A stretch of DNA of 64,000 bases from Trichococcus patagoniensis. GTDB lineage: Bacteria; Bacillota; Bacilli; Lactobacillales; Aerococcaceae. The notes beneath the pieces are model-generated. The model ran no database searches, had not been told where the DNA came from, and saw only the letters and a list, made by a program, of their open reading frames with translations. The position numbers were made by a program, and so were the translations under genes. Where the stretch lies: the NCBI RefSeq assembly GCF_003051085.1, contig NZ_QAOM01000010.1:1-64000 (forward strand). Direction: 5' to 3'. Of the stretch, positions 1 through 8,787 are shown piece after piece (within the stretch, counting starts at the first letter, position 1; every line of letters begins with the position of its first letter).

Positions 1-95
1 GTCACACCTGTTCCCATCTCGAACACAGAAGTTAAGCTTCTTAGCGCCGATTGTAGTGAAGGGTTTCCCTTTGTGAGAGTAGGACGTTGCCGCGC
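1..95 (+). rRNA. rrf: 5S ribosomal RNA, 3' portion (5' end outside the window)
   Basis: The segment carries conserved 5S elements: CCATCTCGAACACAGAAG near position 14 (loop B/helix III) and GAGAGTAGGACG near 75-85 before the closing helix. The 5' part of the molecule, about 20 bases, lies outside the window. An intrinsic terminator follows within 10 bases, so this is the 3' end of a ribosomal RNA operon that enters from the left. The exact mature 3' end is estimated. Confidence 0.93.
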
Positions 96-100
96 AAACG

Positions 101-142
101 AAAAGCAAGCATGCAGGATATTCCTGATGCTTGCTTTTTTTT
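101..142 (+). terminator. Intrinsic terminator of the rRNA operon
   Basis: GCAAGCAT pairs with ATGCTTGC around an inner CAGGA/TCCTG helix, followed by a run of T. It lies directly behind the 5S gene. Confidence 0.9.
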
Positions 143-231
143 ATGCCTAAAAATAGAACAGCCTCCAACCAGCGCGGGAATTTTTCCCTCATGCAATTCG
201 GGGAAAACGGTTAAATATCGGCTGACGCAAA

Positions 232-308
232 TTGACATACATAACTGCAAGGAATATAATATAAACAACACATGAATGTATTTTCATATGTAATGCGGAA
301 TCATTCCG
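232..308 (+). promoter_or_regulatory. Consensus sigma-A promoter with palindromes downstream, for the metal ATPase
   Basis: TTGACA at 232-237 and TATAAT at 255-260 are both perfect and 17 bp apart. Just downstream lie an inverted repeat ATGAA-N6-TTCAT (about 273-288) and a perfect 6-bp inverted repeat CGGAAT-C-ATTCCG (296-308). A perfect promoter followed by palindromes suits a gene held down by a repressor. No ArsR/CadC-type gene is adjacent, so the repressor would have to act from elsewhere. The promoter is seen directly; the operator role is inferred. Confidence 0.75.
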
Positions 309-354
309 TTTTCGGATAAATAATACGAATGCTTAGGGTTGAGGAGTGAAAAAT

Positions 355-2568
355 ATGTCTGAGAAAGTGAAGCAGATTGAATGGTACTTGGACGAATTGG
401 ATTGTGCCAATTGCGCCAACAAAGTCGAGACCGGCATCGCGAAAATAGAAGGGATCCTGGAAAGCAACGTGAATTTCATGACGAAGACTTTGCGGATCGA
501 AATCGAAGAGGATCAAGAGACCGATATTTTACCGAAAGTGAAACAAAAACTCAGTGTACTGGAGCCGGATATCCATCCGACTCTGAAAAAAAGCGGCGCA
601 TCAATTGGAGTGGATGGATTTCCGATGGGATTGAAACATCCCCAAGATGACTTATCCACAAACATCAACAAACAGCACAACCATGATGCTGCACATGAAC
701 ACACGCATGCGCATGGAGAAGGGGATAAGGATGAAATCCGGAAAGCCGTCTTCCGACTCGCTGTCGGCTTTGGGATCTTGCTGGCGGCGATTTTCGCCCC
801 AGTCAGCGGAACGATTTCGCTGGCATTGTTTGTGACTGCGTACCTGGTTGCAGGCTACGACATCGTTTGGAGCGCGCTCCTGAATATCAAGAACGGTCAA
901 TTGTTCGACGAAAACTTCCTGATGACGATCGCCACCTTGAGTGCTTTTTATATCCAGGAGTATCCGGAAGCGGTGGCTGTTATGCTGTTCTATCAGCTGG
1001 GGGAACTGTTCCAGGACATCGCCGTCGACAAATCCCGGCGCTCCATCTCTGAACTGATGGACATTCGCCCTGATTACGCAAACGTGAAAACAGCAGCGGG
1101 TATCGAAAAAGTGGCACCGGAAACCGTCAAAATCGGCGATATCATCTTGATCCGCCCAGGCGAAAAAGTGCCGTTGGACGGGAAAGTCGTGAGCGGTACC
1201 TCCGCTGTCGATACCTCGGCATTGACCGGCGAATCGGTTCCACGTGGCATCAAAGTCGGCGACAGCATCCTAAGCGGGTTCATCAACAAGAACGGGGTCA
1301 TCGAAGTAGTTGTCGAAAAGCCGTTTGCGGAGTCCACAGTCGTCAAGATTTTGGATTTGGTTCAGAACGCCAGCGGCAGAAAAGCGCCTACGGAAAACTT
1401 CATCACCAAATTCGCCCGCTACTACACGCCAGTCGTCGTCATCGCTGCCGTGTTGTTGGCGGTGCTGCCGCCGCTCTTGTTCCCGGGCGAAAGTTTCCAG
1501 GAATGGTTGTACCGGGCCAGCATCTTTCTGGTCATCTCGTGTCCGTGCGCTTTGGTCGTTTCGATTCCGGTCGGCTTCTTCGGCGGTATCGGTTCAGCCT
1601 CGCGCAAAGGCATCCTCGTCAAAGGCAGCAACTTCCTAGAAGGCCTGAATGATGTCAAAACGGTCGTGATGGACAAGACCGGAACGTTGACGGAAGGTAA
1701 ATTCGCTGTGACCCGGATCGAAAGCGCCGGCGAGCTGGCGGAGGAACGCTTGCTGGAACTGGCAGCCTATGCAGAACTGCATTCCAGCCATCCGATTGCC
1801 GATTCCATCAAGGAAGCTTATGGAAAACCGATAGCTGAAGACCGGATTGCCACCACAAATGATATACCGGGCCAGGGTTTGCAGGTCGTCGTTGATGGGC
1901 AAGAAATCCTGGCAGGCAATGCCAAACTGATGGCGAAATTTGGCATCGCACATGCACCGGCTCCTGAAACCGGGACGGTTGTGCATATCGCTGTGGATAA
2001 ACAGTATGCCGGCTACATCCTGATTGCAGACGCCATCAAAGCTGATGCGAAGGCCACGATCGCCGGCTTGAAGGCGAGAGGGATCCGCACCATTATGTTG
2101 ACTGGGGATTCCCGTGCGGTAGGCGAGGCGGTCGCTAAAGAAATCGGCATCGATGAAGTCCATGCGGAATTGCTTCCGCAGGACAAAGTGACAAAGCTGG
2201 AGGAAGTGTTGGCGAGCAAACGCAAAGGTGAAAAAGTCATCTTCGTGGGCGATGGCATCAATGATACTCCGGTGCTGGCCCGTTCCGATATCGGGATGGC
2301 GATGGGCGGATTGGGATCCGACGCCGCCATCGAAGCGGCCGACATAGTCATCATGGACGATCAGCCATCAAAGATTTTGACAGCAATCACCGTGGCCGAG
2401 GAAACACGAAAAATCGTCTGGCAGAACATCATTTTCGCCATGTCAGTCAAAGGGGTGTTCCTGATCCTCGGCGCGTTCGGCGTCGCAACCATGTGGGAAG
2501 CCGTCTTCGCCGATGTCGGCGTGACCGTTTTGGCCGTGTTGAACAGCATCCGTATCCTGAAAAAATAA
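355..2568 (+). CDS. Heavy-metal translocating P1B-type ATPase (Cd/Zn/Pb exporter type)
   Basis: Membrane pump expected to export soft divalent metal ions using ATP. The 737-residue protein opens with a heavy-metal-associated domain bearing the metal site DCANC (Cys17, Cys20). A His-rich stretch (HNHDAAHEHTHAHG, about residues 105-120) follows, which may bind zinc or cadmium. Next come the membrane segments with the ion-pathway CPC motif (about residues 396-398), the phosphorylated aspartate in DKTGTLT (about residue 440), the SSHP motif (about 480) and GDGIND (about 632). ATG 355 is preferred over an in-frame GTG at 346 because GAGGAG (341-346) lies 8 bases before the ATG and overlaps the GTG. 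CPC plus the His-rich linker favours zinc, cadmium or lead over copper, but metal specificity cannot be settled from sequence. It is a single-gene unit between a perfect promoter and a strong terminator. Confidence 0.93.
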   Translation: MSEKVKQIEWYLDELDCANCANKVETGIAKIEGILESNVNFMTKTLRIEIEEDQETDILPKVKQKLSVLEPDIHPTLKKSGASIGVDGFPMGLKHPQDDLSTNINKQHNHDAAHEHTHAHGEGDKDEIRKAVFRLAVGFGILLAAIFAPVSGTISLALFVTAYLVAGYDIVWSALLNIKNGQLFDENFLMTIATLSAFYIQEYPEAVAVMLFYQLGELFQDIAVDKSRRSISELMDIRPDYANVKTAAGIEKVAPETVKIGDIILIRPGEKVPLDGKVVSGTSAVDTSALTGESVPRGIKVGDSILSGFINKNGVIEVVVEKPFAESTVVKILDLVQNASGRKAPTENFITKFARYYTPVVVIAAVLLAVLPPLLFPGESFQEWLYRASIFLVISCPCALVVSIPVGFFGGIGSASRKGILVKGSNFLEGLNDVKTVVMDKTGTLTEGKFAVTRIESAGELAEERLLELAAYAELHSSHPIADSIKEAYGKPIAEDRIATTNDIPGQGLQVVVDGQEILAGNAKLMAKFGIAHAPAPETGTVVHIAVDKQYAGYILIADAIKADAKATIAGLKARGIRTIMLTGDSRAVGEAVAKEIGIDEVHAELLPQDKVTKLEEVLASKRKGEKVIFVGDGINDTPVLARSDIGMAMGGLGSDAAIEAADIVIMDDQPSKILTAITVAEETRKIVWQNIIFAMSVKGVFLILGAFGVATMWEAVFADVGVTVLAVLNSIRILKK

Positions 2569-2581
2569 TCGTTAGTATGTG

Positions 2582-2605
2582 GGGGCCGCCAGCGGCCCCT
2601 TTTTT
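2582..2605 (+). terminator. Intrinsic terminator after the metal ATPase
   Basis: Perfect 8-bp stem GGGGCCGC-CA-GCGGCCCC followed by six T. Confidence 0.92.
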
Positions 2606-2611
2606 GGTATG

Positions 2612-2780
2612 TTCCGGCGTTCGCCGGAGGACAGCGGTGAATAACGGGGCCAGCTCCGGTGGGAACCGCCAAGCCGGAGTTGAGCGCCCGAAATCCGCTG
2701 CTTCTCCGATGAGGCGGGGCTCATCGGAGCTTAAACCAAAATATTGGGAAGAACTCCGGCGAGGCCCCCGTTCCCCGGAG
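2612..2780. repeat. CTCCGG-family hairpin module, solo copy
   Basis: Hairpins begin at CTCCG 2654, 2704 and 2754, exactly 50 bp apart, with a further CCGGCG/CGCCGG palindrome at 2612-2629. The middle one (CTCCGATGA 2704-2712 with TCATCGGAG 2721-2729) is a perfect 9-bp stem. The linker between hairpins two and three contains AATATTGG, comparable to AATGTTGG in the array at 39.5 kb. No gene is visible in this interval between the ATPase and the alcohol dehydrogenase. Confidence 0.8.
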
Positions 2781-2882
2781 ATCACGCAAGCTGATGCCGG
2801 CGTCCGCGCCTGCCGAAGCATCCCAATCGGTTTATCCACATAGCTGTGCTACAATTAGAAAATAATATACGAAAAGTGAGTG

Positions 2883-4079
2883 ATGAGATTGGAAAACGGA
2901 ATCCGTAATTTTGAGTTTCAAAATCCGACAAAAATAGTTTTCGGCAAGGACCAGATCAAACGCATGAATGATTTGATCCCTCAGGATGCGAAAGTATTGA
3001 TTTTGTACGGCGGCGGCAGCGTCAAGAAATTCGGCACCTTCGACCGCGTAGTCGAAGCTTTGGGCAACCGCGAATGGGCTGAATTCGGCGGCATCGAGGC
3101 CAATCCGACCTATGAAACGCTGATACAAGCAGTCGATAAGATCAAAGCGGAAGGATATGACTACTTATTGGCAGTCGGCGGCGGCAGCGTCATCGACGGC
3201 GTGAAATTCGTTGCGGCAGCTGCAGTTTTCGCGGGCGATCCTGTCGATATGTTCGGCAGCGGCGTAGGCAAGGGCTTGCCGGTTACAAAAGCTCTGCCTT
3301 TCGGGACTGTGTTGACGTTGCCGGCCACTGCATCGGAAATGAACAACAATTCGGTTGTCACCTTTGTGGAAAAGCAAGCGAAGATCAGTTTCGCCAGTCC
3401 ACATACTTATCCACAATTCTCCATCCTGGAACCGGAAGCGACCTACACGTTACCGAAACGTCAACTGGCCAATGGTGTCATCGATTCCTTCATCCATGTG
3501 ATGGAAGCCTATCTGACGTATCCGATTGACGCAAAAGTGCAGGATCGCTGGGCGGAAGGGTTGCTGCAGACATTGATCGAAATCGGCCCGGACGTTGTCG
3601 AGGAGGACAACCACGACTATGCGACCCGCGCCAACTTCATGTGGACAGCGACGAATGCGCTCAATCGTTTCATTTCTCCCGGTGTTCCCCAGGACTGGGC
3701 TACGCATCAACTGGGCCATGAGATGACGTTGGCATTTGGGATCGACCATGCGCGCACGTTATCGATTGTCCTGCCGGCCATGATGAAAGTCCGCAAGCAC
3801 CAGAAATGGGACAAACTGCTTCAGTATGCGGGACGCGTGTGGGATATCCGCGGCGATTCCAATCTGAGCGACGAAGAAAAAATCGATCTGGCCATCAAAA
3901 AGACCGAAGACTTCTTCGCCGGCCTTGGCGCGCCGATCCGCTTCTCGGACGTCGGACTGGATGAGAGCGACATTCCGGGCTTGGTGGAAGCACTCGTCCG
4001 CCACAAGAAAGAGAACATTTCCGAGCGCGGCGACTTCACTACCGAGGATGCAAGAGCCGTCTATACAGCAGGACTTTAA
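2883..4079 (+). CDS. Iron-containing alcohol dehydrogenase (YqhD/BdhA type)
   Basis: Cytoplasmic NAD(P)H-dependent reductase of aldehydes to alcohols (butanol dehydrogenase-like), 398 residues. The N-terminal Rossmann-like half has the GGGS nucleotide motif (GGGSVIDG). The metal ligands of the YqhD family are all present with the expected spacing: Asp201 and His205 in DSFIHVMEAY, then His275 and His289 (spacings 4, 70 and 14). An ATG at 2883 follows a GTG at 2880. A TTG at 2889 would give the family-like start MENGIRNFEF and may be the real one; no ribosome binding site clearly decides. It is a single gene with its own terminator. Fermentative aldehyde disposal or detoxification is a reasonable role; the physiological substrate is unknown. 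Confidence 0.9.
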   Translation: MRLENGIRNFEFQNPTKIVFGKDQIKRMNDLIPQDAKVLILYGGGSVKKFGTFDRVVEALGNREWAEFGGIEANPTYETLIQAVDKIKAEGYDYLLAVGGGSVIDGVKFVAAAAVFAGDPVDMFGSGVGKGLPVTKALPFGTVLTLPATASEMNNNSVVTFVEKQAKISFASPHTYPQFSILEPEATYTLPKRQLANGVIDSFIHVMEAYLTYPIDAKVQDRWAEGLLQTLIEIGPDVVEEDNHDYATRANFMWTATNALNRFISPGVPQDWATHQLGHEMTLAFGIDHARTLSIVLPAMMKVRKHQKWDKLLQYAGRVWDIRGDSNLSDEEKIDLAIKKTEDFFAGLGAPIRFSDVGLDESDIPGLVEALVRHKKENISERGDFTTEDARAVYTAGL

Positions 4080-4105
4080 AATTTTGTCTATTTTTCATCA
4101 CAGCG

Positions 4106-4132
4106 AACTCCCTGCAACCGGGGAGTTTTTTT
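4106..4132 (+). terminator. Intrinsic terminator after the alcohol dehydrogenase
   Basis: AACTCCC pairs with GGGAGTT around an 8-base loop and is followed by T residues. Confidence 0.88.
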
Positions 4133-4228
4133 GTGCATTTTACTAAGGTTAATTTAACAATTTTAAAAACTAACATAGTGACACTGTATAATATATGGTA
4201 ATATTGAAGAAAGAGAGCATCGGAGTCA

Positions 4229-6250
4229 ATGGGAAAGAAGGGTTGCCAATTGGAGAATAACCAGAGCATTTTTGATACAATCTGCCGGCTGAGGGACGAA
4301 CAGCCTGGTCTGCCTTATCGATTCCAGGATGAGCGGACGGCTGGGCAAAAAGATGTGCTTTATGTACTTGCATCTGAAGGGATCCCTTTTTGGCGGAAAG
4401 AGGACTTGGCGAAGGAGTGCTGCGGCATCCTCAAGGACCTCGTCAACAAAGAAGAAGCGATCCTGACAGATCCTGTCCTGCGCCATTTTCTGGAGCATTA
4501 TCCGATCTGCAGTTATTTTCTGGAATTACGCGAAAGAGTGCGCATTACTTTGGAAGCGGAATCAGGAGCGAGGGAGCGTCTTTATCACCTCGGCATGCGG
4601 CTCGCACGCAGCGGTACCGACCCTGAACAGGTGAAATTGGGCATCATCCTTTTGGGCTTCTTTCCGTATGATACGACCAAACAAATCATGCGCACACTGG
4701 GTTACCACAGCGAGTATACCTTGTATGTGCTCGAGAGCATCCAGTTCATTTTCCCTCTGCAGAACAATTTCATCTTTGAGTTGGCCAAGCACACGGTCGG
4801 CTACGGAAAGCTGGCGGCCATGTTCCTGCTGAAGCCGGTCCGATGGGAGCAGCAACACTGGATGATGCATGAGGGCATCAAGAGCGATTTCCTCGCCAAC
4901 ATCTATGCCAATCTCTGCATCCAGAAAACGGACATGCGCGCCTATTTCAAAAAGACGGAGATCACAGCCGCCAATTTTACGGATTTTGCGTATCTGATCT
5001 GTTATGCGGACTACAACAATGATAGCGTGACCATTGATGCCCAGCTGGACTTCCTGTATAGGTTCATCGACAAACGCGACTTTGCGGCAAGCTTCATCGA
5101 TCTGGGCGCGCTCGTCAGCATCTGGTATCAGGTAGTCGATTTTTGGCAGCAGGATTATGACTTCATCAGTCAAAATGAGACGAAATACCGCCGTACCAAA
5201 ACCATGTGGGATACCCGCATCGCCCGCTACGAAAAGCTGGTGCATAAAGTCGAAAGTTTCCTGCACCAACCCAAATGGCGCCATGTCGTTTATCAAGAAA
5301 TTTCCGCCCCGAATGAATCGGATAACCTGATCATGAAAGTGCTCGTCTATCTGAACATGCATCCCGATTTTCCGGCTTTCATGGAAGTGCTGAGTCGGCA
5401 ACCTTTGGGATTCAATATGCTCGATTTTTTCCTGAAAATCAATCCCGAATTCTATTTCGACGATGTCTGTGAATACCTCGAAGCGATCCTGAACCCGGAT
5501 CTTTATGCGCTCCCTTTGGAAATCGAAGAGCCGGAGAATCCGAGCGTAACGGATCTGATGCGCGCCGACGAATGGTTGTTGCGCCTGTTCGAAGTGATGA
5601 GCGAGAAACGCAAATACAATGAAGCCTGGTGCATCCGCGGCATCCATTACCGCAATGCCGGCGTGCGCAAAAAGGCGGCCCAGGTGCTGCAGCAGCACAG
5701 GAAAAAATGGTCCGACCAAGTGGAATCCGAACTCCGGATTGCGCTTGAAAAAGAGCCTAACATCAAACTGAAGCGGCAAATCGACAGACTGTTGCAGCCG
5801 GAAAATCTGAAGAATCAAAAAGAAAGCCGTTATCTGAAGGTCAAGCAGCCAACATTGAGCCATGCCCATACGGATAAGGAATTGCTGCATACGTATATCG
5901 CCGGCACGCAATTCCAGGAGCTGAGCGGTGTCGCCGATTTTCTGAAACCGGGGGATTTGCTGCAGTTAGTCCGCGAGACCGATAATGCTTATGACGCGAA
6001 TGCCATCGCTGTTGCGACGCAAGCCGGCTACATGCTAGGTTATGTGCCGCGGTCGGAGAATGCTGTTCTGGCCAACTTGTTGGATGCCGAAGAGCGCCTT
6101 TACGCGATTCTGGAATCGCAGACAGTCGAGATGGAACGGCCGAAAATCACCATCGTTCTGAAACGCACTTTTTTCCAGGCGCAACCGACCGAGCAGGGTC
6201 AAGGCATCATCCTGCCGTTTCCACCACCCAAGAAAAAGAAATACGAATGA
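4229..6250 (+). CDS. Large orphan protein with C-terminal HIRAN domain
   Basis: The 673-residue protein is mostly helical-looking and soluble, with no signal peptide or membrane segment. I do not recognise residues 1-540. The C-terminal part (about 555-645) resembles a HIRAN domain: it contains YIAGTQFQ, GDLLQLVRETDNAYDANAI and GYMLGYVPR, the family's typical pattern. HIRAN domains bind DNA 3' ends or stalled forks in other proteins, often fused to helicases or nucleases; no helicase or nuclease motif is visible here. ATG 4229 has GGAG only 3 bases upstream. An in-frame TTG at 4250 with AAGAAGG 7 bases upstream is a credible alternative (MENNQSIFD). A DNA-repair link is inference from the domain only. 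Confidence 0.75.
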   Translation: MGKKGCQLENNQSIFDTICRLRDEQPGLPYRFQDERTAGQKDVLYVLASEGIPFWRKEDLAKECCGILKDLVNKEEAILTDPVLRHFLEHYPICSYFLELRERVRITLEAESGARERLYHLGMRLARSGTDPEQVKLGIILLGFFPYDTTKQIMRTLGYHSEYTLYVLESIQFIFPLQNNFIFELAKHTVGYGKLAAMFLLKPVRWEQQHWMMHEGIKSDFLANIYANLCIQKTDMRAYFKKTEITAANFTDFAYLICYADYNNDSVTIDAQLDFLYRFIDKRDFAASFIDLGALVSIWYQVVDFWQQDYDFISQNETKYRRTKTMWDTRIARYEKLVHKVESFLHQPKWRHVVYQEISAPNESDNLIMKVLVYLNMHPDFPAFMEVLSRQPLGFNMLDFFLKINPEFYFDDVCEYLEAILNPDLYALPLEIEEPENPSVTDLMRADEWLLRLFEVMSEKRKYNEAWCIRGIHYRNAGVRKKAAQVLQQHRKKWSDQVESELRIALEKEPNIKLKRQIDRLLQPENLKNQKESRYLKVKQPTLSHAHTDKELLHTYIAGTQFQELSGVADFLKPGDLLQLVRETDNAYDANAIAVATQAGYMLGYVPRSENAVLANLLDAEERLYAILESQTVEMERPKITIVLKRTFFQAQPTEQGQGIILPFPPPKKKKYE

Positions 6251-6260
6251 TGAGAATGGA

Positions 6261-6295
6261 GAGGAACACCGAAAGAACACGGTGGGCCTCTTTTT
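6261..6295 (+). terminator. Probable intrinsic terminator after the HIRAN gene
   Basis: Interrupted stem GAGG-AAC-ACCG with CGGT-GGG-CCTC followed by TTTTT. Confidence 0.7.
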
Positions 6296-6377
6296 GCGCT
6301 GAAATGAACTTGACTATTTCGGCGGAAAGTCGAAAATGAGAGGAGAGTGTTAAATTGACTCAAGGGGGATTACATAT

Positions 6378-6881
6378 ATGAATTTTGGAAAGCTAGTGGG
6401 GACATTGATTGTGGCATTCATCGGAGGCTGGGCAGGGATCCGCTTCCGAGTTCCAGCCGGAGGGATGATCGGCTCGCTGGTCGCGGTCGCCATCTATAAT
6501 TATTTTTCGCAGATGGGCTATATGCCGCCCAATCTGAAGATCGTCGGCCAAATCATCATCGGCGGGACTATCGGCATGAACTTCACGAAAAGCAGCTTGG
6601 CCGAAATGAAACAGGTGTTTCTGCCTGCGATCGCTTCCGTGTTGATCCTGTTGACTGTAGGCGTGATCGCCGGATATATCCTGCATAAAGTAGCCGGAAT
6701 CGATCTGATTACAGCATTGCTGGGGACCTCGCCGGGCGGTTTGACCGATATGACGATACTTGCGGCTGCCTTCGAAGCGGATACGATCATCGTCTCGTCC
6801 ATCCATCTCATCCGGTTGTTCTCGGTCATCTTCCTGATGCCGATTTTTGTCCGGATCATCAGCACGTATATCAGTAAGTAA
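6378..6881 (+). CDS. Half-size AbrB-type membrane protein (AbrB duplication domain)
   Basis: A 167-residue integral membrane protein with about five hydrophobic segments. It contains GTSPGGLTDMTILAAAF, characteristic of the membrane AbrB-duplication family (named after an E. coli membrane protein, unrelated to the AbrB DNA-binding regulator). Family members usually carry two copies of this unit, about 350 residues. This gene has one copy and a clean start and stop, so it could work as a homodimer or with a separate half. The transport substrate is unknown. No partner half is visible next to it; a 52-bp hairpin array lies downstream. Confidence 0.8.
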   Translation: MNFGKLVGTLIVAFIGGWAGIRFRVPAGGMIGSLVAVAIYNYFSQMGYMPPNLKIVGQIIIGGTIGMNFTKSSLAEMKQVFLPAIASVLILLTVGVIAGYILHKVAGIDLITALLGTSPGGLTDMTILAAAFEADTIIVSSIHLIRLFSVIFLMPIFVRIISTYISK

Positions 6882-6965
6882 GAAAGTGGCCGTCTCGGAA
6901 TAAAATGGGACGGTCATTTTGTGTGTTGACCGTAGTAAGAGTGTTTCGCTGCTAAGGCTAGTAGT

Positions 6966-7653
6966 TTGTCCGATAACCGCAAAGAATCGGACAAGCGCAA
7001 CGCATAAGGCTAGTAGTTTGTCCGATAACCGCAAAGAATCGGACAAGCGCAACGCATAAGGCTCGTAGGTTGTCCGATAACCGCGAAGAATCGGACAAGC
7101 GCAGCGCATAAGGCTAGTAGTTTGTCCGATAACCGCAAAGAATCGGACAAGCGCAGCGCATAAGGCTAGTAGGTTGTCCGATAACCGCGAAGAATCGGAC
7201 AAGTTCAGCGCATAAGGCTCGTATGTTGTCCGATAACCGCAAAGAATCGGACAAGCGCAACACATAAGACTCGTAGGTTGTCCGATAACCGCAAAGAATC
7301 GGACAAGCCCAGCGCATAAGACTCGTATGTTGTCCGATAACCGCAAAGAATCGGACAAGCGCAACACATAAGACTCGTATGTTGTCCGATAACCGCAAAG
7401 AATCGGACAAGCGCAACACATAAGACTCGTAGGTTGTCCGATAACCGCGAAGAATCGGACAAGCGCAACACATAAGACTCGTATGTTGTCCGATAACCGC
7501 GAAGAATCGGACAAGCGCAGCACATAAGGGTCGTAGGTTGTCCGATAACCGCGAAGAATCGGACAAGCGCAGCACATAAGGCTCGTATGTTGTCCGATAA
7601 CCGCGAAGAATCGGACAAGCGCAGCACATAAGGCTCGTATGTTGTCCGATAAC
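6966..7653. repeat. Tandem array of 52-bp hairpin units (TTGTCCGAT family), 13 full copies plus a partial one
   Basis: Every unit contains TTGTCCGAT, an 11-base spacer (AACCGCAAAGA or AACCGCGAAGA) and ATCGGACAA. This is a perfect 9-bp inverted repeat of 29 bases. A 23-base linker with variable positions follows. Unit starts run from 6966 to a truncated copy at 7642, and 676 bp equals exactly 13 periods of 52. The array fills most of the gap between two convergent genes. The linkers repeat along with the hairpin, so it is not a CRISPR array. Because 52 is not a multiple of three, all minus-strand frames stay open and give spurious repetitive peptides. Confidence 0.95.
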
Positions 7654-7741
7654 ATCCGTTCCCCGGAGTTGAGGCCACCGCCCTCCTAAAACCGATCCGA
7701 CCTTACCCGATCTTCCAATTAAATTCTGCCGAAAAGGCAAC

Positions 7742-7778
7742 AAAAAAGCGACTGTCTGCAAGAGACGGCCGCTTTTTT
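7742..7778 (-). terminator. Intrinsic terminator after the DegV gene
   Basis: AAAAAGCG and CGCTTTTT flank an inner GTCT/AGAC helix. The A and T runs on both sides allow it to work in either direction; the nearest gene end is the minus-strand DegV gene. Confidence 0.85.
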
Positions 7779-7796
7779 GTGTAAAATCATAAGCTG

Positions 7797-8648
7797 TTAT
7801 TCGTATTTCTTCAGGAAGAACAATCCCAGTGTCCCAAGTCCTGTATGCGAACTGATCGTGGAACCGATCGTGTTCACATAGACGTGGCGCGGATGGAAAT
7901 GTTCTTCGATGTACTGACGCATTTCTTCGACTGCTTCGGCATCGTCGCTGTGGCAAAGGAAGACGTTCTGTTCCTGGATCATATCCGCTTCATCGCGCAG
8001 GCGTTCGTACATCCGGTTCATGACCTTTTTGCGTCCGCGCAGTTTTTCGACGGGGACCAATTCACCATTGATGACTTCCAATAACGGTTGGATATTCAGC
8101 AATCCCCCGAAAAAGGCGCTTGATTTCGAAAGTCGGCCACCTTCGGCAAGATAATTCAGATCCTTGACCGTAAACAGAGACACGACGTTGGCAGCCGTGA
8201 AACGGACACGTGATTCGATCTCATCCAAAGTAAAACCGGCCTCGCGCATTTCGATGGCTTCAACGACGGACAAGCCTTCACCGACCGAAGCGCTCATGGA
8301 ATCGACCAACCGCAGATCGAAGTCCGGGAACTCTTCTTTCAGTTGCTGATAAGCCAAGTTGGCCGCTTGGTAGGTGCCGGAAAGCTTGGCGGAAAGGGAA
8401 ATGTAGATGCCTGATTCGCCGGCTTCGGCCACGTTCCGGAAACCGGATAGGAATTTTTCCAAGGACACTTGGCTCGTTTTCGGATGACCGCCGCGTGCGA
8501 TCATTTCATAGACTTTGTCGGCCTGTATTTCGATCATGTCTTCGTATTCGCCGGTATCCAGCAGCGTGGTCAACGGGAAGACTTCCACATCATTCTCCTG
8601 CAGATAGGCATAGGCCAGATCACAAGCACTATCGGTAAATATTTTCAT
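7797..8648 (-). CDS. DegV/FakB-family fatty acid-binding protein
   Basis: Cytoplasmic protein that binds a single fatty acid. FakB proteins of this family present fatty acids to the kinase FakA, which makes acyl-phosphate for phospholipid synthesis. The 283-residue chain begins MKIFTDSACDL, the usual DegV start. It contains SLSAKLSGTYQAA and GGRLSKSSAFFGGLLNIQP, two conserved segments around the lipid head group. An ATG at 8648 is chosen because GAGGAGG lies about 9 bases upstream. The longer in-frame extension has no such signal. No fakA is adjacent, which is common for fakB paralogues. Which fatty acid it prefers cannot be told. Confidence 0.92.
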   Translation of the reverse strand: MKIFTDSACDLAYAYLQENDVEVFPLTTLLDTGEYEDMIEIQADKVYEMIARGGHPKTSQVSLEKFLSGFRNVAEAGESGIYISLSAKLSGTYQAANLAYQQLKEEFPDFDLRLVDSMSASVGEGLSVVEAIEMREAGFTLDEIESRVRFTAANVVSLFTVKDLNYLAEGGRLSKSSAFFGGLLNIQPLLEVINGELVPVEKLRGRKKVMNRMYERLRDEADMIQEQNVFLCHSDDAEAVEEMRQYIEEHFHPRHVYVNTIGSTISSHTGLGTLGLFFLKKYE

Positions 8649-8787
8649 CTTGAACGCCTCCTCTAGCGCGAGTTCTATCACGGGATATTCCGTGGACTAC
8701 TCTACAGTATAGCACGTTTCGTCCATTTGGAAAATTTCGGCGCTACCGCTTCATGAAGTGGAACGGAGCGGATGCCGGAACAATCGG

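Noticed and set aside
87-275. Short frames on both strands beside the 5S gene
   Set aside because: They overlap the rRNA end, its terminator and a perfect promoter.
4562-5911. Minus-strand frame of 449 residues opposite the HIRAN gene
   Set aside because: The plus-strand gene has the HIRAN motif, ribosome binding site and terminator; the antisense frame has none of these.
6966-7653. CRISPR array
   Set aside because: The intervals between hairpins repeat together with the hairpins, there are no unique spacers and no cas genes.
6393-7956. Long minus-strand reading frames (up to 420 residues) with repeated peptides such as RLSDSLRLSDN
   Set aside because: They run through the 52-bp hairpin array. 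A 52-bp unit keeps each frame cycling through all three phases without stop, giving repetitive peptides without a ribosome binding site.
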